A stretch of 32,350 nt of DNA from Alphaproteobacteria bacterium (GCA_009927055.1 RFNS01000292.1:1-32350); one strand, 5' to 3'; numbered from the stretch's first letter, positions 14,002 through 22,722 are shown. Notes: generated by a model not told the origin, from the sequence alone. Numbers and translations: made by a program.

Positions 14002-14690
14002 CTAACCGCTGGGACCATTCGGGGCGGGGCCATCCTGGCCTGTCAGGGCGCCCAGAAATCTTCCAACCTTTGGTTGTGCCGCCACTTGTTTATTGTACTC
14101 ATCTTTCAATTTTGTCGGCACGTTTTCTTCTTTCAGTTGGTGCAGCTGGCCCGTAGCCGCCAGCGCATCGCACAGCATCAAGAAATGGCCTGGGTGTTTG
14201 AAGCTTTGGGGGCCAAGCGTGCCAACATCCACAAAATCAGCGCCGTTGATATCATCGGCCGGTGTCAAACCATCCTTGGTTAAGCCGTGGCCTTTATCGA
14301 TGACGTAAACAAGGCCGCGCGTTGACATGGCCATCAAGTCACCCTTTTGTATGGGGCCGCGTGGCGTATCGCTGTCATACATGCGCACATCACCACTCAC
14401 CAAGCGTGGGGGAAGCTGAACGACCTTGGCTTTGCCTTGTTCCACCAGTGCCTTGAGTTTTTTGGCAAACGTTTTGCCCAGTTCCTCGTCCATTTCACGC
14501 CAGCATGACGGAAAACTTTATGGGCACGATCGCCTGATAACTGGAAGTCTGATAACCTGACATGACCCAAAAAACACACAGGGGTGACGGGATCAAAGCC
14601 AACAGGGGGACGATCTTCGGCTGCGAACGCTACATAAAGATCAACGATTTGTTGTCTATTTTTTATGACATCGTCGGGAGTATGGGTCAT
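14002..14690 (-). pseudogene. Hypothetical gene interrupted by a -1 frameshift
   Basis: I do not recognise the product. The 5' part starts at ATG 14690 with a strong GGAGG ribosome site and encodes a normal-looking N terminus (MTHTPDDVIKNRQQIVDLYV...). After about residue 63 that frame turns into Trp/Arg-rich nonsense and stops at 14397. The alternative frame, one base earlier, carries a good-quality charged sequence (EMDEELGKTFAKKLKALVEQG...) down to the TAG at 14002. Joining both near 14500-14515 gives a protein of about 225 residues. The downstream ATG at 14493 has no ribosome site. This could be a real pseudogene, a sequencing indel or a recoding site. No signal peptide is visible. Confidence 0.6.
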
Positions 14691-14770
14691 CGTTATGCCT
14701 CCAGTTTTCTCACCCTAGCACATCAAGCGCGCGGCCAGAAATTTAATAGTTTCAGCAGAAAAAAGCGGGG

Positions 14771-15874
14771 CTAAACATTAAACTTGAAGTGCAGAACGTC
14801 GCCATCGCGCACAATATATTCCTTGCCTTCCTGGCGCAGTTTACCGCCATCACGCGCGCCAGCCTCGCCGCCCAGGGCCACATAATCATCATACGCAATG
14901 GTCTCGGCCCGAATAAATCCGCGCTCAAAATCGGTATGAATGACACCTGCCGCCTGGGGTGCTGTGGCGCCTTTGTGCACTGTCCAGGCGCGCGCTTCTT
15001 TAGGGCCCACCGTGAAGAAGGTGAGAAGCTGCAGCAGCCCATAACCCGCGCGGATGATTTTGTTCAACCCCGGCTCGGCAAGACCCAGCGATGATAAAAA
15101 TTCCTGCTGCTCGTCGGGCGAGAGTTGCGCCACCTCGGCTTCGATGGCGGCGGCCACACGCACCACGGGCGCCCCCTCGGCCCGCGCTTTTTCCTCCACC
15201 CGCTTAGATAAATCATTGCCCGCCGCAACCTCGCCATCATTCATGTTGGCCACATACAGCACAGGCTTGGCGGTGATCAGCTGCTGGGTGGCAAAAATCT
15301 TTTTCTCCTCATCATTCAGCGTGGGCCACACGGTGCGCGCGGGTTGGCCCGCCGCCAGCGCGGCCTGAACCTTTTCCAGCACAGGGGCCAGGGCCTTGGC
15401 GTCGGCATCATTTTGCTTGGCGCGCTTTTGCAAATTGGGCAGGCGTTTTTCAACACTGTCGAGATCGGCCAGCATCAGCTCGGTCTCCACCGTGTCGGCA
15501 TCGCGCACGGGGTCAACACTGCCTTCCACGTGCGTGACATCGCCGCCGGCAAAGCAGCGCAGCACATGAATAATGGCATCGACACTGCGAATGTGGCCCA
15601 AAAATTGGTTGCCCAAGCCTTCGCCCTTGCTGGCGCCGCGCACCAACCCCGCGATATCGACAAACTCTAACTGAGTGGGGATGATTTTGGCCGAGCCGGC
15701 CAGCGCGGCCAGTTGATCCAGCCGAGGATCGGGCACCGAGACGCGGCCCACATTGGGTTCGATGGTGCAGAAGGGATAATTGGCCGCCTGCGCCGCGGCC
15801 GTGGCCGTCAGCGCGTTGAACAGCGTCGATTTACCCACATTCGGAAGCCCGACAATGCCGCAGTTAAAGCCCAT
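14771..15874 (-). CDS. ychF: Ribosome-binding ATPase YchF
   Basis: YchF is an Obg-related P-loop protein that prefers ATP, binds the ribosome and acts in translation and stress control. The protein is 367 residues. It has the G1 motif GLPNVGKST (residues 8-16), G3 DIAGLV, the NMND-type G4 variant typical of YchF (VANMND) and the C-terminal TGS domain ending in DGDVLHFKFNV. The phrase RAWTVHKGATAPQAAGVIHTDFERGFIRAE is diagnostic. The ATG at 15874 has AGGAG upstream. Often pth lies next to ychF, but here a 199-base spacer without a called gene precedes it. Confidence 0.97.
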   Translation of the reverse strand: MGFNCGIVGLPNVGKSTLFNALTATAAAQAANYPFCTIEPNVGRVSVPDPRLDQLAALAGSAKIIPTQLEFVDIAGLVRGASKGEGLGNQFLGHIRSVDAIIHVLRCFAGGDVTHVEGSVDPVRDADTVETELMLADLDSVEKRLPNLQKRAKQNDADAKALAPVLEKVQAALAAGQPARTVWPTLNDEEKKIFATQQLITAKPVLYVANMNDGEVAAGNDLSKRVEEKARAEGAPVVRVAAAIEAEVAQLSPDEQQEFLSSLGLAEPGLNKIIRAGYGLLQLLTFFTVGPKEARAWTVHKGATAPQAAGVIHTDFERGFIRAETIAYDDYVALGGEAGARDGGKLRQEGKEYIVRDGDVLHFKFNV

Positions 15875-16073
15875 GATTTTTTCTCCTGCGGCAACTTACG
15901 GCAATTTGGAATTTCGGCAAGCCCGCCGAAAATCAGGCCAAGTCTCCGGTGCGCCTCACATGCACCTTACAACAAAACATCACCAATAAAACGGCGTTTG
16001 CTGGCATCCATCAGCGCCCCATTATTTCCCATCATTGGGCGGCTGAGCAGTCGTACTTGATGAGGTTGAAACC

Positions 16074-17360
16074 CTAAAACCCGCCTGCATCCTTCACTTT
16101 ATGAAAACCGCTTGGGGTGATTTCATAGATGGACAATCGGCGTTCGGCCAGGCCGCCGGCGGTTAAGCGAAACAGACCATCGACCCCGTCAAAGCCGCCG
16201 GCGGTTTGAAACTGCGCGGCCTCCAGCGGGCGGCCCATGCGCGACAGCGCCCCCAGCATGGCCACCGCATCGTACGCCAAGCTGGCCAGGCGCGGCGGTG
16301 CGGCCCCAAAGGTGTTTTGATACTGCCCCACAAAACGGCGACGCATGCCATCGTCGGGGGCGGCATACCACGCGCGCGTTCCTGCGGCCAATTTTTCGGG
16401 CGCCACATCTTCCCACTGACCGCTACCCAACACGGTGATGCGCGAAAAATCAAACCCCTGTGCGGTCAGCTGGGCCATGAGGCTGGTTGAAAAATTGCCG
16501 CTTTCGGGCAGCACAAGCGTATCGATCGCATCTTTTTTGGCCACCAGTGCCACCAGCGCTTTGGCAAGGCCCGCCGCCCCCGCGCCATAGCGCACCACGC
16601 CCGCATCGTTCATGCCAAACTGTTTGATGGCGCGCATATAGGCCACTTCGACCAAGCCCCCATAACTGTTGGCGGGCAGAAGCGCTGAAACATTTTTGGC
16701 ACCGCGGCTGGCGGCATAATCCATCACGGCCATGATTTGCTCACCCGGATTAAACCCCAGCGCATACATGCCGTTGCCGGCCACCGCAGGATCGTTTGAG
16801 AAAGACAGCACAGGCATTTGCGCCGCAGCGGCTGTGGCCCGAATGGCGCGCGCTTGCGCCCCATACAGCGGCCCCACCACCAGCTGCGCGCCTTCGGCCA
16901 TCACGCTGCGCAGGGCGGTTTCGGCGCTGGCGGCGGTCTCGCCACTATCGCGCGGCAGTAAATTCAGATCAGCACCGCTTTCCATAACAGCCAGCTGCGC
17001 GGCGTTCTGCATGGCCTGCCCCAGTGCGGCCGATTTTCCTGAGAGTGGCACCAGCAAACCCACCTTCAGGCCCGCGGGCGCGGCGTTGCCCGTGGGGGCG
17101 TGAGGGGCAGCATCATAATCGGCAGAGGGGTGGCTGCGCCAACCATAAGGCTGGGGCGTGCTGAAAGTGGCGGGCGATGCCCCAGGCGATGACAGGGGCG
17201 ATGATGATGATAAGGGCGACGGCCCGCGCTGATAATAGGCAGGACCAGGCACCAAGGGCACGGTTTGTCTCGCCACCGTATCTTGCGGTAGTTTCTTCGG
17301 CGTGGCGGCGCAGGCCCCCAACACAGAAACACAAAGCAGTGCAAGAAACAGTCGCCTCAT
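16074..17360 (-). CDS. LpoA-like penicillin-binding protein activator lipoprotein
   Basis: The protein has 428 residues. An N-terminal lipoprotein signal ends at the lipobox LGAC (Cys17). A Pro/Ser-rich spacer (about 35-90) follows, then a type I periplasmic-binding fold (about 97-420) starting KVGLLVPLSGKSAALGQAMQ, with VVGPLYGAQARAIRAT and PVLSFSNDP. This is the penicillin-binding protein activator family, related to the C-terminal domain of E. coli LpoA; no TPR-like N-terminal domain is present. The divergent rsmI and following yraN repeat the E. coli lpoA-yraN-rsmI neighbourhood, supporting the call. A branched-chain amino acid binding protein is less likely because it is a lipoprotein with no transporter genes nearby. 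Confidence 0.85.
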   Translation of the reverse strand: MRRLFLALLCVSVLGACAATPKKLPQDTVARQTVPLVPGPAYYQRGPSPLSSSSPLSSPGASPATFSTPQPYGWRSHPSADYDAAPHAPTGNAAPAGLKVGLLVPLSGKSAALGQAMQNAAQLAVMESGADLNLLPRDSGETAASAETALRSVMAEGAQLVVGPLYGAQARAIRATAAAAQMPVLSFSNDPAVAGNGMYALGFNPGEQIMAVMDYAASRGAKNVSALLPANSYGGLVEVAYMRAIKQFGMNDAGVVRYGAGAAGLAKALVALVAKKDAIDTLVLPESGNFSTSLMAQLTAQGFDFSRITVLGSGQWEDVAPEKLAAGTRAWYAAPDDGMRRRFVGQYQNTFGAAPPRLASLAYDAVAMLGALSRMGRPLEAAQFQTAGGFDGVDGLFRLTAGGLAERRLSIYEITPSGFHKVKDAGGF

Positions 17361-17419
17361 CGTGGTATCCTCAGCTGGCCAGATCGCTGCAGCTTAGTGC
17401 AGAGCATGCACGCGCGCAA

Positions 17420-18262
17420 TTGCAGGCCGGGCTTTATGTAGTGGCCACGCCGCTGGGCCATTTGGGCGATATCACGCTGCGCGCCCTGGTGGTGCTGGCG
17501 GGGGCCGATGTGGTGGCCTGCGAAGATACGCGTCACAGCGGGCAGCTGCTGCATCATTATGGGTTGAAGAAAAAACTTCTGCCGTTTCATGAACATAATA
17601 CGCGCGCCCAGGTGCCAAAAATTTTATCGCTGATGGCGGCCGGCCAGGCCGTGGCGCTGATCAGCGATGCCGGAAGCCCCCTTATTGCCGACCCGGGGCG
17701 AGAACTGCTGCTGGCGTGTCGTGAAAAAAACATGTTTGTCACAGTGGTGCCGGGGGCCGTGGCCAGCATGGTGGCGTGGCAGCACAGCGGCCTGACCAAC
17801 GGGCCCATGATGTTTTTGGGTTTTCTGCCGCCCAAAACGAAAGCGCGTAAAGATTTTTTGGTGAGTGTTGAGACAGTGCAGGCGGCTTTGGTGTGTTATG
17901 AAGCGCCGCATCGATTGCTGGAAACACTACAAACGCTGCACGCGCTGTGGCCCGAAAGGCCGGTGACAGTGGCGCGCGAGCTGACCAAAAAATTTGAACA
18001 CATCAAAACAGGCCCGCCGCACGAATTGTTTAATTATTACACACAGCACGCCGATGAATGTAGGGGCGAGGTGGTGCTGGTGCTGGCACCGCCTGTGACA
18101 ACACCCACCATTATCACCGAGGCGGATCTGAAACAATCGCTGACAAAAAATATGTCGGCCAAGGCGCTGGCCGAAGAATGGGCCGCCACCACAGGGGTCA
18201 GCAAGCGCGATATTTATAACCGGCTGATGGCATTGAAAAATGGCAAACATCGCCAAAATTAA
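17420..18262 (+). CDS. rsmI: 16S rRNA (cytidine-1402-2'-O)-methyltransferase RsmI
   Basis: RsmI methylates C1402 of 16S rRNA using S-adenosylmethionine. Conserved segments are present in order: GLYVVATPLGHLGDITLRAL, ACEDTRHSGQLL, LISDAGSPLIADPG, VVPGAVASMVA, FLGFLPPK and ARELTKKFE. The C-terminal helix-turn-helix-like end contains TTGVSKRDIYNRLMALK. The start is uncertain: no in-frame ATG lies near the conserved N terminus. TTG 17420 leaves only two residues before GLYVV. GTG 17339 would overlap the divergent lipoprotein by 22 bases and add a 27-residue extension. The gene overlaps yraN by 23 bases at its 3' end. Confidence 0.92.
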   Translation: MQAGLYVVATPLGHLGDITLRALVVLAGADVVACEDTRHSGQLLHHYGLKKKLLPFHEHNTRAQVPKILSLMAAGQAVALISDAGSPLIADPGRELLLACREKNMFVTVVPGAVASMVAWQHSGLTNGPMMFLGFLPPKTKARKDFLVSVETVQAALVCYEAPHRLLETLQTLHALWPERPVTVARELTKKFEHIKTGPPHELFNYYTQHADECRGEVVLVLAPPVTTPTIITEADLKQSLTKNMSAKALAEEWAATTGVSKRDIYNRLMALKNGKHRQN

Positions 18263-18614
18263 ACGCGGCGCGCGGGCGTGGCGTACAGGACATGTGGCCG
18301 AACTGTGCGCGCGCCTGTGGCTGCAGATGAAGGGATACACCATTTTGCGCCGCAACTGGCGCACGCCGGTGGGCGAGGTTGATATTCTGGCGGCACGGCG
18401 TGATGTTTTGGTGATCGTCGAAGTTAAATATCGCCCGCGTATCGCGGATGGGGCCGAAGCCATCAGCCCCCGGCAACAACAGCGATTGCAGCGCGCCATG
18501 GCCTATGCGGCGGCCGCCTACCCGCCTTATTCAACCCTGCGGATCGATGTGATGTTGCTGGCGCCTTGGCGCTGGCCACACCATATTCACCATGCATGGG
18601 AAGGTACGGCATGA
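18240..18614 (+). CDS. yraN: YraN family protein (UPF0102)
   Basis: A 124-residue member of the YraN/UPF0102 family with a restriction-endonuclease-like fold. The motif GHVAELCARLWLQMKGY, then NWRTPVGEVDILA and LVIVEVKYR, provides the acidic and Lys residues expected (Glu20, Asp, Glu-x-Lys). The family function is unsettled; a nuclease role is inferred from the fold. Its ATG overlaps the end of rsmI, so the two are co-transcribed, matching the usual rsmI-yraN neighbourhood. The gene ends 13 bases before the convergent coq7. Confidence 0.9.
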   Translation: MANIAKIKRGARAWRTGHVAELCARLWLQMKGYTILRRNWRTPVGEVDILAARRDVLVIVEVKYRPRIADGAEAISPRQQQRLQRAMAYAAAAYPPYSTLRIDVMLLAPWRWPHHIHHAWEGTA

Positions 18615-18627
18615 CCAAAACACAGGC

Positions 18628-19188
18628 CTAAACCCTCTCACTCAGCCAAATGGCCAGCCGGCAGCCGCGGCGAATGGCCCCGCGCAACAAGGGGTAATAA
18701 GGTAACGTTGTGGCATCGTGGTCGCAGCCTGTGGCGCGATGATCGTCCTCATCATCGCGGAATTTTTTCAAGCATCGCACCAACTCAACCTCATCATCGC
18801 CCAAATATTCAATCTGTTTCTGATAATGGTCGATAATCACTTCCTCGACCGCCACGGTGCAGGCCATGGCCGCGCGCGGGCCCAGCATGGCCGTGCCAGC
18901 CCCCAGCGCAAAACCCGCCACGCGCCAAAACGGCATCAAGGCTGTGGGGCGCACGCGCCGCTGCCGCAACATTTTTTCAAACGCTTGCCAATGTTCTTCT
19001 TCCTGCGCGGCCATGTGTTGAATGGTTTTGCCCACCGGCTTTTTGCCCAGCACGGCCAGCTGGCCCGCATAAATCTGCTTCGCGCCAAATTCGCCCGCAT
19101 GATCAACCCGAAGGGCGCGCGCCACATAGTGTTTGTGGGAAATATCCCCCGGCAGGCGTTGGCGCGTTTTTTTCCTAGCGGTTGTCAT
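18628..19188 (-). CDS. coq7: COQ7-type demethoxyubiquinone hydroxylase
   Basis: This di-iron enzyme hydroxylates demethoxyubiquinone in ubiquinone synthesis. The protein is 186 residues, of the alphaproteobacterial/mitochondrial COQ7 size. The iron-ligand motifs are visible: RVDHAGEFGAKQIY, QEEEHWQAFEK, AVEEVIIDHY and DDEDDHRATG. The ATG at 19188 has GTGGGGGC upstream; a second ATG at 19212 is possible. It overlaps dsbB by 14 bases, so it is probably co-transcribed with it. It is convergent with yraN. Confidence 0.93.
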   Translation of the reverse strand: MTTARKKTRQRLPGDISHKHYVARALRVDHAGEFGAKQIYAGQLAVLGKKPVGKTIQHMAAQEEEHWQAFEKMLRQRRVRPTALMPFWRVAGFALGAGTAMLGPRAAMACTVAVEEVIIDHYQKQIEYLGDDEVELVRCLKKFRDDEDDHRATGCDHDATTLPYYPLLRGAIRRGCRLAIWLSERV

Positions 19189-19669
19189 AGCGCCCCCACG
19201 ATGCAAGCGCATAAAGGCAAAGCACCACAGAAAGCGCTGTGTTCCACACCGTCATCGAGATGCCGGCAAAGGCCCAGTTCACCTCATCGCACCGAATAAT
19301 GTTCATCTGCCCCATAATTTCATTCAACAACTGTGTGGCGTTTTCGGCTGCGCTGATGTTTCCCACACAACCGGCCAGCCCTTGCCACCAATGCTGCTCC
19401 ACGCCCACATGAAAAAACGCAAGGCCAGCGCCCGCAGCAAAGGCCAGCGCCAGCAGCAGCAACAGCGCGCGCCGATAAGCCAGCATGACAAAAAAACCTG
19501 CGAGAGAGAGCAGAAGCGCCGCCGCATAGGGCCAGCGCTGCCACACACACAATTCGCACGGCTGGATGTTGTAAAAATATTGCGCGCCCAGCGCCACCAC
19601 CAATGCGGTGGCCGAGATCAACGCGGCGTTGAGAAACACAAACCGCGCCTGAAAAAGTTCAAACAACAT
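19175..19669 (-). CDS. dsbB: Disulfide bond formation protein DsbB
   Basis: DsbB is an inner-membrane protein that reoxidises DsbA using quinone. The protein is 164 residues with four predicted transmembrane helices. The two Cys pairs are in place: Cys38-x-x-Cys41 (QPCELCVWQRWPY) after the first helix and Cys101/Cys127 in the second periplasmic loop. The start ATG (19669) comes 2 bases after the previous stop (TGAGATG), so it is coupled to the acetoacetyl-CoA synthetase gene. The longer frame to 19717 is rejected. No dsbA is nearby. Confidence 0.92.
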   Translation of the reverse strand: MLFELFQARFVFLNAALISATALVVALGAQYFYNIQPCELCVWQRWPYAAALLLSLAGFFVMLAYRRALLLLLALAFAAGAGLAFFHVGVEQHWWQGLAGCVGNISAAENATQLLNEIMGQMNIIRCDEVNWAFAGISMTVWNTALSVVLCLYALASWGRYDNR

Positions 19670-19670
19670 C

Positions 19671-21653
19671 TCAGCCCGCCTTGCGCACAACCAGGTGCGT
19701 ACGCGCAAAATCTTCATAAAAACTCAGGCTTTCGGGGTTGGCCAGCGCCGTGATGTTGGTCACAGGCTTGCCATGAAAAATGTTCAACACCGCCATTTCG
19801 GCTTTTTTGGCGTTGCGCGTCACAGGAATATCGGGCGCGGCCACAATATCATCGGGCACGTGGCGCGGGCTGCCCTGATGGCGCAGCGCGGTGTTGATTT
19901 TTGTTTTCAAATCGTCATCCAGCGCATAACCCTGGGCCAGTTTCACAAACACAAAAATTTTATCGTGGTCGGCGGTTTGATAGCCCACCACCAGGCTGTT
20001 ATCCACCTCGGGCAATGGTTCAATAATATTATAAAATTCAGCCGTGCCAATGCGAATGCCCTGGCGTTTTGTGGTGGCATCCGATCGGCCATGAATAATA
20101 TAACCACCGCTTTCGGTTTTCTCGATCCAATCGCCATGACACCAAACGCCCGGAAATTTTTCAAAATAGGCGGCACGATATTTTTTGGCGCCGTCATCAT
20201 TCCAAAAACGCACGGGCATGTTAGGAAATGGTTTTTTGCACACCAGCTCGCCCGCGCCATGGCCCGCCGCCAGCGGTTGGCCGTGTTCGTTCATCACATC
20301 CAAATCGAACCCAAGGCCGGGGCCCTGAATTTCGCCGCGCACCACGGGCGAGAGGCGGTTGCCCAGCACAAAACACGCGCAAATATCGCTGCCGCCAGAG
20401 ATCGAGGCGACCGGAATATCGGTCACCACATTGTCATACAAATAATCAAAATGTTCGTGCAGCAGGGGCGCGCCGGTCGAGGTGAGCAGGCGCACACTGG
20501 CCAAACTGTGTGTTTTCTTCGGGTTCAAGCCAAGGTTGCGAATGGCCTGCACATAAGGGGCCGAGGTGCCAAACAGAGTAAAGGCCACCGCATCGGCATA
20601 ATCGAACAACACATGCCCGGCACGCGCCACGGGGCTGCCATCAAACAGGGCCAAGGTGGCGCCCGATGCGAGCGCCGATATTTGCCAGTTCCACATCATC
20701 CACCCGCAGGTGGTGAAATAAAACACAATATCTTTTTTGCGCACATCGCAGTGCAACTGATGTTCCACCATATGGCGCAGCAGCATGCCGCCCTGCGAAT
20801 GCACAAAACATTTGGGCAGACCCGTGGTGCCCGATGAATAAAGAATAAACAGCGGATGATCGAACGGAAGTTGTTCAAACGCCAGTGTGGCGGCGCTGTG
20901 TTTGTCCAGCATCTCTGGCCAGCTGATTTGGGGCACGTTTGTTTGCGGCACCGGCGCATAATCAAGATAGGTGGCCGTCAGCACATGCTGCACGCTGGGC
21001 AGCTCGGCCACAATTTGGCTGATCTTGGCGCGATCATCAATTTTTTTGCCTTTGTAAAGATAGGCGGTGGTGGCGATCAGCACTTTGGGTTCAATCTGCT
21101 TAAAGCGATCGAGCACCAGTTGCGTGCCAAAATCGGGCGAGCAGGATGAGAAAATGGCCCCGACCGCGCTGGCGGCCATGGCCGCAATCACCGCGTCGGG
21201 CGTGTTGGCCACCAGCGCCGCCACCCGATCTCCGGGCCTTACACCACAGGCGCGCAGCCACGCGGCCAGCGCCGCCACCTGATTGTTCACCTGCCGCCAT
21301 GTCAGCTGTTGCTTCACCACATCTTCGGCCCAGAAATGAATGGCCACCTCATCGGCCAGCTCATCGGCACATTTCAGCAAATTTTCGGCATAGTTAAACC
21401 GCGCCTCAGGAAACCACTGCGCGCCCGGAAATTTTTCGCCATCGTTCAAAAACACCAGCCCCTTGTGCCCCTTGATGCCGCAATAATCCCACGCATCAGA
21501 CCAAAACTGCGCGGGTTCGGTCACGCTCCAGCGATGAAGCGCCGCATAATCGGGCAGCACAATATCATTCTGCGCTTCCACCATATGTTTGAAACGCGCC
21601 AGCACGCTGGTGGTCAGGTCATCGGGGCTGGGTTGCCAGTAAATCTGCTGCAT
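19671..21653 (-). CDS. Acetoacetyl-CoA synthetase
   Basis: This enzyme of about 660 residues activates acetoacetate with ATP and CoA, linking ketone-body or polyhydroxybutyrate degradation to central metabolism. It is an ANL-superfamily adenylating enzyme. The AMP-binding motif FILYSSGTTGLPK is at about residues 258-270. The C-terminal part has IIHGRSDATTKRQGIRIGTAEFY, and the catalytic Lys region TRNAKKAEMAVLN is near the end. Length and the opening QFWSDAWDYCGI region favour acetoacetyl-CoA over acetyl-CoA synthetase; the substrate is inferred. The ATG at 21653 has a GGGTG site; the frame continues to 21839 but that part is non-coding in style. It follows rsmD by 101 bases and is coupled to dsbB. 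Confidence 0.9.
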   Translation of the reverse strand: MQQIYWQPSPDDLTTSVLARFKHMVEAQNDIVLPDYAALHRWSVTEPAQFWSDAWDYCGIKGHKGLVFLNDGEKFPGAQWFPEARFNYAENLLKCADELADEVAIHFWAEDVVKQQLTWRQVNNQVAALAAWLRACGVRPGDRVAALVANTPDAVIAAMAASAVGAIFSSCSPDFGTQLVLDRFKQIEPKVLIATTAYLYKGKKIDDRAKISQIVAELPSVQHVLTATYLDYAPVPQTNVPQISWPEMLDKHSAATLAFEQLPFDHPLFILYSSGTTGLPKCFVHSQGGMLLRHMVEHQLHCDVRKKDIVFYFTTCGWMMWNWQISALASGATLALFDGSPVARAGHVLFDYADAVAFTLFGTSAPYVQAIRNLGLNPKKTHSLASVRLLTSTGAPLLHEHFDYLYDNVVTDIPVASISGGSDICACFVLGNRLSPVVRGEIQGPGLGFDLDVMNEHGQPLAAGHGAGELVCKKPFPNMPVRFWNDDGAKKYRAAYFEKFPGVWCHGDWIEKTESGGYIIHGRSDATTKRQGIRIGTAEFYNIIEPLPEVDNSLVVGYQTADHDKIFVFVKLAQGYALDDDLKTKINTALRHQGSPRHVPDDIVAAPDIPVTRNAKKAEMAVLNIFHGKPVTNITALANPESLSFYEDFARTHLVVRKAG

Positions 21654-21754
21654 CACCCAAGTTTGGTTTAACCAAAGATTCCTGGCAAGTGGCTTTGTGC
21701 TGGCCTGCCCCCTTTGTGGGCGGCAACAACATTCAACATTAACGCATCCTGACC

Positions 21755-22321
21755 CTAACCCCGATGCATCCAGAACGCGGCCGCCGTCTGCCCCCATGCG
21801 CGGGTGGCAAGGGGGGCCAGCGGCCAATGCGGCAAACAATCGGGCACGGCCGCCTTGCGCGATGTTTCCAGCACCAAAACGCCCCCCTTGGCCAGCCAGT
21901 TTTTTTGCAGCAGGCGATCGATCACAGGGGTGGGATCAGCCGCATAGGGGGGATCACACAGCACCAAATCACACGGCGTCGGCGCGTCATCCAACGCCAG
22001 CACATCGGCCGCAATCACGGTGCTGGCCCCCTCGGCCTTCAGATACGCCATGTTGGCGCGCACGGTTTGAAGCGCCGCCGGCGCATGATCGATAAAAAAA
22101 CAGCGCCGCGCCCCGCGCGACAACGCCTCAAGCCCCAGGGCGCCCGTGCCGCAGCACACATCGGCCACCACGGCCCCTTGCAACTGCCAGTGGGGCAGCC
22201 AGGTTTGATGGGCCAGAATGTTAAACAGCGCCTGCCGCACTTTATCGGATGTGGGGCGTGTTGTGTCGGTTGATGGCGCCGCAAGGGTTCGCCCCCGCCA
22301 CTGCCCTGCCACAATACGCAT
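21755..22321 (-). CDS. rsmD: 16S rRNA (guanine-966-N2)-methyltransferase RsmD
   Basis: RsmD methylates G966 of 16S rRNA late in 30S assembly. The protein is 188 residues. It begins MRIVAGQWRGRTL, as the family does, and has TRPTSDKVRQALFNIL, the SAM-binding loop DVCCGTGALGLEALSRGA and the catalytic LCDPPYA motif. The ATG at 22321 is the family start. rsmD and coaD are neighbours in many bacteria; here a tRNA gene and repeats lie between them. Confidence 0.95.
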   Translation of the reverse strand: MRIVAGQWRGRTLAAPSTDTTRPTSDKVRQALFNILAHQTWLPHWQLQGAVVADVCCGTGALGLEALSRGARRCFFIDHAPAALQTVRANMAYLKAEGASTVIAADVLALDDAPTPCDLVLCDPPYAADPTPVIDRLLQKNWLAKGGVLVLETSRKAAVPDCLPHWPLAPLATRAWGQTAAAFWMHRG

Positions 22322-22400
22322 GAAACCCCGCAGAATGGTGAACTGCCGATCAGTCTAAGCTGTATCAACAATCACGTTAAGTGCATCAAGAAGAAAAATT

Positions 22401-22429
22401 GTCATTCCGGCGCATGCCGAAATCTATGG
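22401..22429. repeat. Family A repeat fragment
   Basis: GTCATTCCGGCGCATGCCGAAATCTATGG is a short version of the left-hand module of the repeat in flgA: inverted GGC-GCAT-GCC core between GTCATTCC and ATCTATGG. It sits upstream of the duplicated tRNA-end segment. Confidence 0.5.
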
Positions 22430-22441
22430 ACAGATGATGGC

Positions 22442-22506
22442 GCGAAGGCGGGAACCTGCCACAAAACCACACCCGACAATATGGTGATCCCGGATGGGCT
22501 TGAACT
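22442..22506. repeat. Direct repeat with tRNA-Lys 3' end, distal copy
   Basis: This 65-base segment matches 22555-22618 with a few differences. It contains CGCGAAGGCGGGAACCTGCC, a CACACCCGA stretch and the last 25 or so bases of tRNA-Lys including the CCA end. The rest of the tRNA is missing, so it cannot encode a tRNA. It could be an attachment-site remnant or a local duplication. Confidence 0.8.
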
Positions 22507-22554
22507 GAATGGCTTTGCTGGCAAGCATCGCGCGCCTGCAAAACATTCATTCCC

Positions 22555-22618
22555 GCGAAGGCGGGAACCTGCCACAACCACACACCCGAAAATATGGTGA
22601 TCCCGGATGGGCTTGAAC
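22555..22618. repeat. Direct repeat with tRNA-Lys 3' end, proximal copy
   Basis: The proximal copy includes the actual 3' end of the functional tRNA-Lys gene (22595-22618). It is separated from the distal copy by 48 unrelated bases. The left half carries the inverted CCCGCGAAGGCGGG hairpin typical of REP-like repeats. Confidence 0.8.
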
Positions 22619-22669
22619 CATCGGCCCTCTGATTAAAAGTCAGATGCTCTACCACTGAGCTACGGGATC
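22595..22669 (-). tRNA. tRNA-Lys (anticodon TTT)
   Basis: Read on the minus strand, a full cloverleaf can be drawn: acceptor GATCCCG/CGGGATC, D arm GCTC-AGTGGTA-GAGC, anticodon arm TCTGA-CTTTTAA-TCAGA, variable GGGCC, T arm GATGG-TTCAAGC-CCATC, discriminator A and an encoded CCA. The anticodon is TTT (plus strand 22635-22637). It reads AAA and AAG as lysine. Confidence 0.95.
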
Positions 22670-22722
22670 ACAGAGGTGTACGAGCGTTTTAGAGGGCTGG
22701 CGCGGCACAGTCAATTGCCACG

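Noticed and set aside
15960-16060. 22-codon minus-strand frame before ychF (MMGNNGALMDASKRRF...)
   Set aside because: It looks protein-like but is too short and has no good ribosome site; it may be a gene remnant.
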